A stretch of 64,000 bases of DNA from Triops longicaudatus (taxonomy: Eukaryota; Arthropoda; Branchiopoda; Notostraca; Triopsidae): NCBI GenBank assembly GCA_022885665.1, contig JAGQDJ010000019.1:186001-250000 (forward strand), given 5' to 3'. Below, piece after piece: positions 1 to 12,244 of this stretch. The notes beneath the pieces are model-generated. The model was not told where the DNA came from. It saw only the letters and a list, made by a program, of their open reading frames with translations, and did not search any database. The position numbers and the translations under genes are program-made. The first letter of the stretch is position 1; every line of letters starts with the position of its first letter.

Positions 1-147
1 CATGAATCAAGCTCTTAAGCTAAGCTTAGTTTGTTTCTCTTTCGAACAAGTATAGGCATGAAAGACAACTTGGATGAGTTGGAAAGAAAAGATTAAACAG
101 GAAAAAGTAGTTAAAAAGAAAAGAAAAAATCAACATGTATGACATAC

Positions 148-831
148 TTGAACGAACAGGACGTAATTGCGTTTGTCTTCAGGCGAACTGCCCTCACGCG
201 AGCCTGGATACTCCCAATCCAGATCCAGGCCGTCGAAGTTGTGTTGACGGAGGTAACGGACTGCTGCGCGCGTGAAATTAGCGCGCGCTTCCGGATCGGC
301 CACGAAGAGCGAGAAACGCTTGGAGCCTTCATTCCAGCCACCGATGGCCAACAAAGTTTTCAGGTTTTTGTTAAAGGATTTCAGGCCGTTAAACTTGGCA
401 TATCCGCCTACGTGTCAGAAAGTACACACAGTGAGTTTAGCTTCTGAATTTCGGGGCAGATTTTACCTTTATCAATGTCTTGATACTTGTCGAATGGACG
501 AAGCATGAAGTCGTTGGTAATGCCTCCAAAGGCGTAAACGAGATGAGTGCATAGGTAAGGATTAATGTTCTGGGGAGTAAACTTCCCTGAACCTTGACGG
601 TACACTGACCAGTTGGTATAGTAGCAAACTACCCGTTGTGATTCTAAGCGCACTTCCGTGAGCACTGAAATGATTCCGTAAAATCACGAAACGTGTTAAA
701 TGCTAATCAATCGGAGATGTAGTTAATTAAAAAAATTGCTTAACTGAATTTTTAGACTGAATTCATATAACATATAACGGAGTTTTACCTGTAAGGAGAA
801 GGGCAGCTCCCAAAAGCCATCTGACGTCCAT
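148..831 (-). CDS. Chitinase (glycoside hydrolase family 18), 5' part, runs off left edge
   Basis: Secreted chitinase that would hydrolyse beta-1,4-GlcNAc chains of chitin. Three exons read on the minus strand: 831-789, 664-467 and 407-148, joined in phase, giving 167 codons before a GTATGT donor; the rest lies left of the window. Residues 1 to about 15 (MDVRWLLGAALLLT) form a signal peptide. The GH18 barrel starts with RVVCYYTNWSVYRQG and continues with HLVYAFG (strand 2) and LLAIGGWNEGSKRFS (the SxGG-type strand 3 motif). It then reaches the catalytic FDGLDLDWEYPG, which fits DxxDxDxE with the acid/base Glu present. The start is the ATG that opens the signal peptide. I cannot see whether a chitin-binding domain follows, so a catalytically impaired chitinase-like protein is unlikely but the subgroup is open. 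Confidence 0.93.
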
Positions 832-3800
832 CTTACTGTAAGAGAAAAAAAGGAAACACGTTTTGTAAGTCAAAAACTCGTTACGTTAAAGAGGTTTGCT
901 TTTGGAATGATAAGTAGATAGGAAGCACTCCGAGCGAGAACAGACCAATTGATGTTGGGCAACGGCGAGTGAAAAACTTTTTTACGCCAGCAAGAACGTA
1001 AGTTATCAAAAGCAAGTTTCGGACTGTCGAAAAGTCATCAAAGGTGAAGTTGTTTTAGAACTGCGTAGGAGCCTTGAATCAATTAGTATGTGTTATTCAA
1101 TTTTATGTTTTGAGTTTTTTTAACTACCATGTCTTTATAACTGATACTAAAAACAAAATAAATGTGTCCAAGGTTACCAAGATACCTTGGAGTCCGGTAA
1201 AACAGAAAAACCCAATGTGACCTTTCTTGCTATTACAATCTGCCACACCTCCATGAGCTAATCAGGAAATGTTGGTATTTTTAAAAGTGGGGTTTTTAAT
1301 CAGTGTCCCTGCACTTTTGTGTCTATGTTGCTTTGTCTAATGCAAATTTGTAACCAAGTTTGTGTGGTGAATACAAATAGACCTTTTAGTAAATTTACGG
1401 GTTTTTCATACCCCCAAATCCTGTTAAACGGTCATTCAGTATCCGGCCTGTCTATACGTGAGCTTTCGCTACAAGTCAGCGCAAAGCGGAACACGCTAAA
1501 CACTTGACATTTTGCGTTGTACATTGCAAATTAGGCAGCGTATTACTTACGGGTATTTGATTCGTGCAGTTTCTGAAACATATGCTGGCAAAAGAAAAAA
1601 AGTGAGCCTCGTAAAGCTTTGCTAAATTTTAACATGAAGATAAGTGCGAGAATTACAAGGAATTTATGTATACTAAGGGATTTACACAAAAACCGTTGCA
1701 ACTAAGTCGTCGCGTAAACTGGGGCTATGGGTGCAGAAAGTGTACAGAATTCTTGTAACCGAGAAAAGCTCTCACTAGCGCTATAGCTGGAGATTAAGGA
1801 AATTCGCAACGTTTGGTGTTTTCAATTTAGCTGTTGTGTATTTCTCTGGAAACGTGCGAGGCGAGTCGTGCGTGACGCGTATTTCTCTAATTTATTACCT
1901 ACAGTTTGGTAAGTAAATCAAGATTTCGACAGCTTTACTATCTTACGTAGTGTTGTCTTCCTAATCAAAAATAAGAAAAGAATGTTTATCGACAGTGTTA
2001 CGTTGGCCTCTTTTGTTGAAACTTACGGCAGCTGTTTGTGGGACGTTGACAAGTTCGATTATTTTGTGGACTCGCATTTGGAATGGGGTTACATGGTAAG
2101 TAGGATAACTGGGGTAACACCTAACTGGAGGCTGTTAAAACAAATGGGGAATGGGTCTGTAGGAAGTATTGTAGCTGTGTTGCGAAGATGCTTCGTAACA
2201 ACCATAAGGTAAGCAAAAGACGTTGGATGCTACCATAAAACCAGCAGGACACCTGTGTTAGCTTAAGGGTATTTGAACTTTATGCCCTACATTGTCAGAT
2301 CAAAGCCTGAAAGCTCATTAAGTTTCTGAACTAATTCTTTATGTTTAGAGATAACCAAATAAAAAATTTCTTCAAAAAATTTTTTTCAAGTCTAGTCTCG
2401 TAGACAGACGCTTTTTCTGGTTAAGAATGATGATTATGACGGCGCGTGAGCATGTTCTTCGTTGGGAAAGTTTTTGGGTTGTGTATAAAAAATGTTAACT
2501 ACATGATATTGTGGAATGAAGTTCAATAAAGTTCGGCGCCAGTCAACCACTGTCTACTGTCTCTTTCTCCCAGCCTCCTGTTTTTATCTTCCACACAATT
2601 CTACCACGTTACCCGTAGAGTCCGACTACCTTTCACTTTCACCTGTTGAATTCCGAACGCCAAACACCAGCGTTACCTGCAGGATATACAGGTGAGGGGT
2701 GACGTTTAGGAGGGAACACGTTAGGCTCTATGGAAATTTCTCAAGTTCCAAACATAACTAAGCATTTAATATCTACAAGGTAACCTCAATCTTCATTACA
2801 AACGGCCTTTGACCTCAACTTTTTCTTTTAAGCTTCAACAATTCTGACAACGCCAGAGTGTTTCTTTTCTGTAGCAAAGATACCGGTGTGCGAATTCATG
2901 TGAAGCGAACAAGAAATAAGACTTCATTGCATGTTTAAGTTATTCTCCTTAAAAATTTAACCGGTACTCTTAATGGTTAATGTTAAATGTCGTTTTGAGC
3001 CTGGGTTGCTGAAATTATTTAGATCACATAATAAGTTTCTTTTTCGTTAAGAAAATAATCTGCAAGTTGTGAATGGTTACTTCGTCACCAGCACGATTTC
3101 TCTACTTTGGAAGACGTCAAATACCTAAGATTTGGGACGGGGGGAGGAAAACGGCCAACCCGTAGCACCACCAGCAGGGCAGAAACGTTCGATTTGAAAG
3201 CTCCAAGTTTTGCCGACTAGACCGAGGGGGCTTTTGTCCGTGTGACCAAAATGGTGCTCTTTCTTCCACGGGTTTGTGGTAGTTGCAACGGCCTTTAGCG
3301 CAGGTTATAGAAAGTAAAAGTTGTAGTTCATAAGCTTTCGCGTTGCTGTCTTTCTTTTCAAGTTTTGACAACAGGTTTTTCCTTTAAGCAGTTGCGGCAT
3401 ACACTTGTCAAAGTATGTTTGTTATTTCAATTTCGGAACAACCAAGTTTGCTCATGTACTTGATAGCAGTACTTTTGTATCTGTGCAAAAATGCAATGCA
3501 TTGTTCTGGTCAACAAAGTTTTCTAGGCTCATGCTAATGGCAAAAGATTTTTGGGAGAAAGGGGAGAGTTGCTTGTCTTGTAAGCATGGAAGCTAATCGC
3601 AAGTGGCGAAGTTCGGGGATGTTGACGATGGCCGTAGCAGTGACCCACATCGCGTTTCGTGCACACCCAAGCGAACTTTCTCTTTCGCTTTTTTTTCCGA
3701 GATAACGGATCGTGAGATTCTTCATAAACCCTGGCTATTGCCTTGATTAAGAGTTTTCACGGCTTTTGCAAAAACAGAGCCTCCAGATTTTCTTTTTATA

Positions 3801-6800
3801 ACTGTATTAATCTTGAATGAGAGAAAGCGAGCAACACAGAACGCTCGTTAGCAATAAAGTAAAGGGGAATATCGTACTCATGGGTCGGTTCACCTTTATG
3901 GATTGTTTTCAGTGCGAACCAGAACACTTTCACTACTTGGAGACTCGGCATTCTAGAATACGTAGCTCAAAACATGTTTGGCCAGAAGATCTTAAAGAGA
4001 CAAACTTGCTCGAAACGGAGAGGTTTGCACGCCCAACCCTGCAGTTAAATGCTAGGTTCTCTCTTTGCGTAATTTCCAAGACCTTGAGATTTGAACAAAA
4101 GAGAACTGAAAGAAGAATTTACACACGGACTCTTTTACTGAACAGAACAATTCGGAATTGGAGCAAAGCTCTAAACTGGAACTGAGATGAATGGGGATGC
4201 TTTGTGTCGTGGTTAACAGAAACATGGATGGTACCTAGAAAGCGTGAATAACAGTTGGAAAAGGCTTCACTGGTCGTTAAGGGGAAATGTCACAAGGAAA
4301 TGCAAATATGCTTTACGAGTATCGCTGAGAAATATCTGGAAGGACTAGGTAGCTATTGCAGAAAGAGTTCAAACTTACTTGAATTTTGGACTATGGTTCC
4401 GAATTCCAGGACAGAGTGTCTCTTCCTTGGTTAACCTGACCACCGGACCGTTGAGTGATGGTAACTAGAACAGCGTGGGGAACACTCGGGTAGATCTCCA
4501 AAGGTGTTCACTACTTCACTGCATAGAAGTGACTGGGGTACGAGGACGACGTGAGAGGAGAAGCCGATTCGGTGACTGCGAGTCCTGCTGCGACTTCGTT
4601 TACCGTGACTGCCCACATGAATCTAGTCTTACTTTAGTGAATTGCTGTTTTCTCCTTAGATTTCCCCCGCAGCTTTCCTATGGTAAAGAAGGGTGGATAC
4701 GAACCACAGCATACATACCTTCATAAGACGGTGTATACCTTGTATGTCAAGGTAAATGTGTAAAAGTTGGGCCTATTCAGTAGGCCTTTATCCTAATCAG
4801 CTTTCAATCATTTAGGGGAGTAATTGTAATACATTTCCACAACCCGAGGGGCTCTGTGCCAAGTGTGCTTCGCGTAGTACAAGAATTTTTATAAGTGTTT
4901 TTCTTTTCAAATTATTAATAATAATAACAAGAAAAAATGAGAGGAATTAGACATTTCAATCTAATAATTGCTGACGGGCGATAGGGAAAGATTATTGGAG
5001 ATAGGGAGGGAAAATTGGATAACCGCATATAGATTTTTGTATTTCCCCATTACGTGCGGTCTTCGGAAATGTGTGTAAAAAAACGTTGGAATTTGAACTT
5101 TCATCTTATGAGACCCCAACTCTTCAACATTCGTGGAAGTCGCAACATTTTATTAAATACGTGAGTATGGAACACGACAAGTTGCATTGCTTGCGTCCAG
5201 AAAATTTGACGATATCCAGCGTTACTCACAAATGATATTACATTGTCCCACGACAAGATGGGATCAATCTTGATGGTTGCTGTGTACACTGAACACTGAT
5301 TTACCTAGACAAGCTTAGATAATTTGGGGGAGGCAATGTTGACATTTCGCAAGTACACTTGTAACTCAATTGTGTTACGTTATGGTTTTAAAAAAGTCAG
5401 CAATTGTGAAAGCGACATTTTTATAAGTAAACGAGTGTGCGGAAAATATGGAAACATATAAGTTAAATAAACGATCTGTGGAAAAAAAAATCGGAAAAAA
5501 TCGGGTGTTGAATTACATGAATAGGGCCCTGGTAGGCTATACTTTGAATAAACCGCTATGGGAAAATAATGTAGAAAACTTTCAAACATCATAGTGTAAA
5601 AGGGTTCAAAAATCAAAAACTATTTCGACAGTAATGCTGTTGTTGGGGGGATATCGAATGGGACTATCTGAGTTTTTCTTCGAAAAGCTTTTTTAAATTT
5701 GTAAATTACAGTTGAATATTTGTTACTTTAGATTACACGGAAAAATGGAAATCGGGCAAAATGGTTCACTAGATCTTTTTTTTTTTAAATAAGGTACATT
5801 TGAAGAAAAACGATTCTGATCAGGTACTTTTTGTAATATCATGTTCGAAAATTGAAGGCTTCGTGTGATAATATTGTGATGTACTTCAATCACTTTCATC
5901 TGTTAGTGATTATAACAGACCTACCTTACACGGAAGAAACGACATCCCTACGTTTTGTTTTTTAAACATACTAGAGGTTGTGTATACCAGGGTCTTAACG
6001 CGCAAATATTGTCCCAACTCCCGCAATAATAATTTTTCGAAAAAACAAACAGGCGTAGGCTGTCAATTGTATTTAAGTTCCGTTATCAACATTAGTACGT
6101 TGACAGCAATACGTGTTGCACAGCAAAAGGAATTCATCATGTCGCATTGGATGAACTGAGCTTGGAAATTTCTTGGGTAGGGCATTCTTGAGAATTAACA
6201 TCAAATTTTTCAACATTACATCATAGGAATGTTATGACATCAAACTGAGATTCGTTAAATAGTTACAAATCGAAAAAAAAAAAGAATTATACAGCCCGAT
6301 AGATCCTTAAAGGTTTTCTCCTTTAGGTATCCACATGAGTACTATATATGGCTCTAGGGTTCTTTCTCTGCCTTGCAACACGGGCTTATGGGGAAGGTTT
6401 TATTTTTGTAACTCATTAGTTTTTCAATTAACACTGCATGAGATTACTTGCGTCTGTTCATTGGATGTTTTACTTATATGTTAACTAGAATCGGAGGAAA
6501 TAAATCGAATTTGTCGCCCCATTTTTACAATGCATTGTTGTGTGGTTCACTTCCGTGTTTTTTATTACTCCCCTTAATTTTTTAGAAAGTCTTCTCTAGT
6601 TAACCCTGTTATACTTTCTTAAGCTTTCTTGCAAATTTGCCCCTTTTTTCGTACATCCATTACTCGGTGTCGAAAGGATTTTGATAGTGCCGCACAGATT
6701 ACACCACTTAGCCCTCATCCGAGTGTGCCAAATAACCTATCTTGCTTCTTCTACAAAAAGCTATCCTGTTTGCTCCAAAGAATGAAAACATACTATAAAT

Positions 6801-7790
6801 TACCATTATTTCAAATGCTCACCGGAGCTATTAGACTCAAGTTGTGTTGGCGTCCAGGAAGCTTACTGACTTCATCAGATATCAGAATAGGAAGTAAACT
6901 CCTGATTTTGCACAAGAAATTAGGAAAGATAAAGGATAAAAACCTAAGAAATGAGGAAGGCCTATATGTGAGTCGCTGTGAGCTGATCCTATGTACCGGC
7001 AAGAAAGATTGCTCAATTGCGCACTGCGTTAACAGGATATCCACACAAACACACACACGAAAAAAAAAAACTATTGGACTGAACCTATCGGTTTTATTAT
7101 CTGTGTGATTCGTCTAACTATGTTACATAAAGTCAAGTGTTTACTAAATTTGATTTTTTAACTCAGGAAGTGTTTTTAGGAGATGAGCAAGAGATAAATG
7201 TTAATTTTCACCAAACACGTAGACCTGGAAACGTATACTGTACATCACTATTTTTTTTTAAAGAAAAATAAATAAAGAAGCTCAAATGTGGCATGCACTA
7301 ATCAGTGTTTGGTGTAAAACGTGATAACGGAATTAGTTGCAGACCGGAACGATGCCAGGTGGCCAATTTACCCCTTTACTGCTAACTCTCCTCGATCTCC
7401 CCCCATTTTGGGATAATTGCCTGGATAAACCCAACAAAACTGCTCTCTTGTTTTTGCTTCCTCTTTATCAGAACTACATCTGTGCAAATTACTATGCCGA
7501 ACAATACGGCTGGTGAAAACTCCCAATCTGCATACACGTGAAAACAGGGTCGGACGTGATTCTTACCCTTTTCCCGTGTATTTTTCGGAATTCTTTTCTA
7601 TCCCTCTCTTCCTTCCCGCTCTACCAATAAGTTGCCCTAATCTGAAGGAAGATGGCTGCGCTTCCCCGCCTTCAGCCGTAGCCCACGTGTTGTATCCAAT
7701 AACAAGAGGTTCAAAGTATTTTGGAAGTTTTTCTGCAATATTTGGGTTTCTGGTTGTGTTTTAGATTTAGTGTATCAGAAATAATAAAAC
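832..7790. other. Intergenic stretch, no gene recognised
   Basis: I found no exon chain with family similarity on either strand. The longest open frames (3817-4185 and 6629-7108, plus strand) look like chance openings: they have no domain, and their composition is unlike the real exons here. Local features are a short CA run near 7043-7056, several T and A homopolymers, and a YY1-like motif close to the UTP6 start. The left part should hold the promoter of the chitinase gene. Confidence 0.5.
7649..7660 (+). promoter_or_regulatory. YY1-like motif upstream of UTP6
   Basis: The bases AAGATGGCTGCG match the core of the YY1/Pho consensus (AAnATGGCGGC). The site lies about 130 bases before the UTP6 start codon, where such sites often sit in promoters of animal housekeeping genes. 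The motif is short, so function is inference. Confidence 0.4.
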
Positions 7791-10139
7791 ATGGCAGAGT
7801 TTGTGGAGCTTCGTTTGGAGAAAATGCTCCCAGAATTGGAGCAAATGCAAAGGGTGAACCTCTTTTCAGACCAAGAAATCAAGTAAAATAACTGTTTGAA
7901 TAAAAAAGCTCTATAGGCTAATGTTTGTTATACTAGGGATATTATCAAACACCGCCGTGAGTTTGAATACAAGCTTCAAAAGAGGACGAAAACAAAGGAA
8001 GATTATTTAAAATATATCCAATACGAGATTGACTTACTTGGCGTACTAAAGCAACGAAGAGAAGAAATCGGTTATACCCACAAACAAGCAGAAATTGATT
8101 ACACCATAGCCCAAAGAGTCAATAAACTCTTCAGCTACGTTGTCTTGCGTTTCCAAGATGACGTTAAACTGTGGCTCTCACAGATAGATTTCTGCAAAAG
8201 CATGGTAAGGAATCGAAATTTCCTAATGCCGGTGTATAGTTTCCCTTTTTTCAATACCCATTTTCCCCTTATGTAGAAGTGGTCAATGACCATCAGTCGG
8301 CTTTATTTAAGAATGCTTGCTGTACACGGTCACCAACCTTCTTTATGGGTTTTAGCGGCCAAGTGGGAAATGGAAGATAATAAGTCTATCGAAGGTGCCA
8401 GAGCTTTGTTACTCCGAGCTCTTCGAATGCATCCCAAGTCGCTGTCTTTGCACGCAGAGGTACTCCTCGTGCTACTGTTACTGGAGAAGTTTCTAAAATG
8501 ACAATAAATCCGCAGGCGATGCGTTTGGAATTGCTAGCAGCGGAACAGTTACGATTACGGCAGGAAGTACTGGGGGCTACAGAAAATAAAGATTTGCCCG
8601 AAGAGTCCAAAGACGACATTCTGAACGGTCTTTTAGGGACTTTGGTATATCGAAATGCTGCAAACGAAGAGAAAACAGGAGGAAGTGGTGTTATTCAGAA
8701 AGCTGAAGATTTGGTGGCCTTTCTAGCTGTAGCCAAAACGTTCGCGTTCGCCACCGATCTCCAGAACACCATCTTGGAGTGAGATTTTTTTTTTTTTTTT
8801 TTATCAGTAAAATATTGGAGACTGCTGTAGGGATTTGAAACAACGGTTTCCTGATGATCCAGTAACATGGGATACTTTAGCCAGAGCCAAGCTTGACAAA
8901 AAGCAAAACGATGCTCCTCTCCAGGATCGAATTGAGTAGTTGTTTTATTTCACTCTGGTTTACTAGTTAACAAGATTAATGTTTTTAGACATTGCTGTAA
9001 TGTTTACAAAGAGGGATTGACGCAAAATCCTAGCAGCAAGTTATGGAATTTCTACCTAGATACACTTACCGAGTTACAGCAAAGTGGCAAAATGTCTAGT
9101 TTGGTAGACACTTTGTTAGATGCAGCTCGCAGAGAGTGTTTGAGCAGTAGCTCCATGTCTAAAGAGCATGTCAATGCGTGGATCCGCCTCCTCGAAAATC
9201 AAAACAGTGTCTTCCTTACTGATGTCTTGGAATATGCGGTCAAAGAAGATAAAAAGAACGTTGATTTTTGGAGACAGCTAGTTCGCTCGGCTCTTCGGAA
9301 AACTGACGATGTCTTGTAAGTTGAACGTATTATTTTTCCGAAGCCGTTATTAACGTAGTTCTCAAGGTTCGTAATTGATGGTGCTGGAGAAGATAAGGTT
9401 GAAAAACAACGGAAACAAAGACCCGAGTCTGATTCAGACTCTTCTGATGATGAAGCAGATGAATCGAACGATTGCATCCAGCTTCCGGAAGTCTTTTGGG
9501 AAGCAGTGGAAGCGCTAGGCGACGACGCAAAGGCCGTGGCTGTTTGGGAAGAAGTGGGAGACTATTTACGCGAAAAAGGTGCCGAGTCTGCCAAAGCTGT
9601 TAAGGAGTTTGCCAAAGAGGGATCCAGACGAGGTTTGGAAATCGGTCGAGCTGTGAAACTAATCTGCGTTAAATGGGAGTTTGAAGTGCATGGTAGGTGT
9701 CCCGTTGGTGTCGCTATTTACCGAAAATTATTGAAAGTGTAATTTTACTTCCCAGGCTTGGAAGGTGCGCGAAGATTTTACGAAGCTAATCAAGCGGTTC
9801 CTCCATTGTCACTTGAACTTCACTATTACGTGGCCGAGTTGGAACTTAGTAGAACTGGTGCATCAGCGGATCAGAGCAGGATACGCAAAGTTTTCGAAAA
9901 CGCCTGCACTCAGTTCGGCAAGGATAACCCAGGTAATAAGTTTGTATAATATCATTGTTCTTTAACATTCTAAATACGTTCTGCTATTCTTAGATTTATG
10001 GTTGAAGTATATCGAATTTGAAACAAACCAAGGAAACCCCATGCTAGTAGGGAAATTGCACTACAGAGCCAAGAATACTCTGACTCCTGCTGCGTCCGAT
10101 GTATTTGTAGCTCAATTTTCGTTAGCTTCCGTGTCATGA
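7791..10139 (+). CDS. UTP6: U3 snoRNA-associated protein 6 (UTP6), HAT-repeat protein
   Basis: Component of the small-subunit processome in the nucleolus, needed for early 18S pre-rRNA cleavage. Nine exons: 7791-7882, 7937-8204, 8277-8459, 8516-8778, 8831-8935, 8989-9315, 9367-9692, 9756-9932 and 9994-10139. The frame closes exactly at 628 residues; the human protein is about 600. The N-terminus MAEFVELRLEKMLPELEQM and the following segment with KHRREFEYKLQKR are the UTP6 signature. HAT-type helices follow, such as SLWVLAAKWEMEDN and LWLKYIEFETNQGNP. An acidic, serine-rich linker lies near residue 430 (SDSDSSDDEADESND). The start is the first ATG, 48 bases after an in-frame-independent leader. 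The gene converges on the small PIGBOS1-like gene, and an AATAAA at 10257 is the likely poly(A) signal. Confidence 0.95.
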
Positions 10140-10196
10140 TCAGTCCTTTTCGAATGTTAAAAAGAATACACAGTGAGACTTCTAGAATGTACATTA

Positions 10197-10202
10197 TTTA
10201 TT
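10197..10202 (-). terminator. Poly(A) signal AATAAA, probably the PIGBOS1-like gene
   Basis: TTTATT on the plus strand reads AATAAA on the minus strand, 81 bases after the stop codon of the small minus-strand gene. Confidence 0.5.
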
Positions 10203-10256
10203 GTAACTATAGTCGTTTATCCTTTTACTAAGTATAAACCACGTGATTGCATTTAA

Positions 10257-10262
10257 AATAAA
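10257..10262 (+). terminator. Poly(A) signal AATAAA, probably UTP6
   Basis: Canonical AATAAA about 118 bases after the UTP6 stop codon. It lies downstream, on the plus strand, of the opposing gene's own signal at 10202-10197, so the two 3' UTRs should overlap. Confidence 0.55.
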
Positions 10263-10282
10263 GAGCTATTATTTGTACAACG

Positions 10283-10456
10283 CTATTGTTGCGGGGGAGT
10301 GCTGCTCGGCGCAGTGGAGTCAGTGCTTTTTGTTTTCCGATCAAGCAGGTATTCTTGCAAAGCTGGTGCCCAAATGTAACAGCCTCCAAGGATTCCCAAA
10401 CCTGTGGCTAACATCATACCAGTAGGGCTCATGCCTCGTGGTCTTCTGATCAGCAT
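10283..10456 (-). CDS. PIGBOS1: PIGBOS1-like mitochondrial outer-membrane microprotein
   Basis: Single-exon frame of 57 residues starting MLIRRPRGMSPTGMM. The human PIGBOS1 protein is 54 residues, sits in the outer mitochondrial membrane and contacts CLCC1 at ER contact sites. Residues about 17-32 (ATGLGILGGCYIWAPA) form the single membrane segment, followed by LQEYLLDRKTK and a polar tail ending in STPPQQ. The order of basic N-terminus, T-x-LGI-x-GG-x-YI-x-x-P and then a charged helix is the one I recall from PIGBOS1. I chose the ATG at 10456; an in-frame GTG codon just upstream is not a likely start. It converges with UTP6 and is head to head with PARN, 433 bases apart. The family call rests on a short motif, so another small mitochondrial protein is possible. 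Confidence 0.7.
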   Translation of the reverse strand: MLIRRPRGMSPTGMMLATGLGILGGCYIWAPALQEYLLDRKTKSTDSTAPSSTPPQQ

Positions 10457-10889
10457 GATGGCCACACGCCTTTAAATAAGACTACAGGAACATGAAACAA
10501 AAGAATGGATGTTAAAGTCCGTGCACACTTAAAATGCGGCCATCAAATTATGAACTTACACTAAAGATCACGTCCTGTTTTGGAATTTGTTGTGACTCGG
10601 CGAGAAGCGTTTAGCTTACGTAGCTTCGTGATACGCGGTTTCACATCGAAGTCCTACTTGCTTATCACGCCAAGTTAACCACACGTCCATTTACGGTCTT
10701 TAAATACGAGGAGTCCTACTGGAACGCGTTACCAGCGTTAGCTGAAGACCAATCTTGTTGCCGTGGCGACCGAAGGGCGCGTACAAGCAGCGTGAGCAAA
10801 TTGGTCTGTTTAGGAACTACAGTGCACGATTTTTTGTTTGGCTTTTTCTCGTTCTTTAATTGTGTTACTTTCAGCGTAATCCAGTTACC
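10457..10889. promoter_or_regulatory. Shared divergent promoter region, PIGBOS1-like gene and PARN
   Basis: This 433-base gap separates two genes pointing away from each other and must hold both start sites. I see no TATA box at a fitting distance. A GCGGCCATC (the reverse complement is GATGGCCGC) near 10534 resembles half of a YY1 site. Confidence 0.5.
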
Positions 10890-12213
10890 ATGCATGTCAC
10901 AAGAACAAGTATTATTTCATAAAGTCTTACTGTAATTTTATGAAAGTCTATTTTTAAATGAAAGTTATTTCTTAGATTTCGATGAAGTTCTTAAAGAACT
11001 GGAAACAGTCTTGGCAGAAGCAACGTTTCTTTCCATAGACACAGAATTTACCGGTCTTCGCGACGGTCCTCGGATAAATCCTCTAGACACTGCTGAGACA
11101 AGATTCCATAGCTTACGCGAGTCTGTCAAGAATTTTCTAATAATTCAATTTGGCCTGGCAGCATTTCGCTACGACCCCGAAAAAGACCACTATTCCTACA
11201 GGGCATATAACTTCTACGTGTTTCCAACCTCGAGCGGCTTAAATAGCGCTCCTGATCCACGCTTTCTATGCCAGGCCTCCTCTTTAGAGTTCCTGGTTAA
11301 CAACGGTTTTGATTTCAACAAATGGATCAAAGAAGGTAACCAGTACTAACCAGTTGCATGTCATTATTGTTAGAGCTTAGAAGCTGCCGATACCATCAAG
11401 TTTTTGTTTTTGTCTTGCAGGAATTCCATACTTAACACTGGCGGACGAGACCAGACTGCGCAGCGAGTTAGAAAAAAGCCAAACCGCAAAGGAGGAAGAA
11501 TTGCAAGCCAACATGACAGCCAAAGAAAAGACTCCCAATGCGTTCAACGATGTTCCGATTCCACCTGACCAGCAAGAATTTATGGATGATATATTGTAAG
11601 TAATATCGCTATCTTGGTCTTGCGCAAAGTGTTTCGCATTTTTCATTTTGGTTCCCTTACGTTTAGCCAGAGAGTTGACCGGTTTGTCAATAGCAACAAT
11701 CAGTTCATTGTGTTAGACAAATGCAATCCCTTCCAAAGGAAGCTCATTTTCACCCATGTCCAGCCCAAGTAAGACTCAACTTTTTTGTTACCCTATTGTT
11801 GAAGAGAAACATTAGTCATCGGTGGCTGTAAAAGGTTTCCTAACGTGCTGCTTGAGAGTCGTGTCAACAAGAACAAAGAACGTGTCATTCATGTTGAGAA
11901 AGCGGACTTCGCAGCTCAGAAAGAGCGACAGAAACAAACTTTCGAGGAGCAGAAAAAGAAATTGGACTCTTTCGTTGGATTCTCACGTGTCCTCAGAAAA
12001 ATCACAGATTCGGTACAACAATTGCGAAAAAGGCTGCGTAATTAAAAATTTTTTACTACAGGGAAAGTTGGTCGTAGGACACAACATGATGCTGGATGTT
12101 TGCCACAGTTTACGACAGTTCATAGCACCAATACCGGAAGATTACTCGGAATTTAAAGAATTTGCTCTCTCAGTGTTTCCGAAGTGAGTTTCACAATGAT
12201 TAAAGGTTCCTGA

Positions 12214-12244
<31 letters not shown>

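Noticed and set aside
2041..2075. GTTCGATT resembling a tRNA B box
   Set aside because: No cloverleaf or A box at the correct spacing. I found no convincing tRNA, rRNA or snRNA in the window.
3817..4185. 122-codon plus-strand open frame
   Set aside because: Chance-like composition and no family similarity.
6629..7108. 159-codon plus-strand open frame
   Set aside because: No domain, signal peptide or flanking exon; composition unlike the real exons, and overlapped by another open frame on the minus strand.
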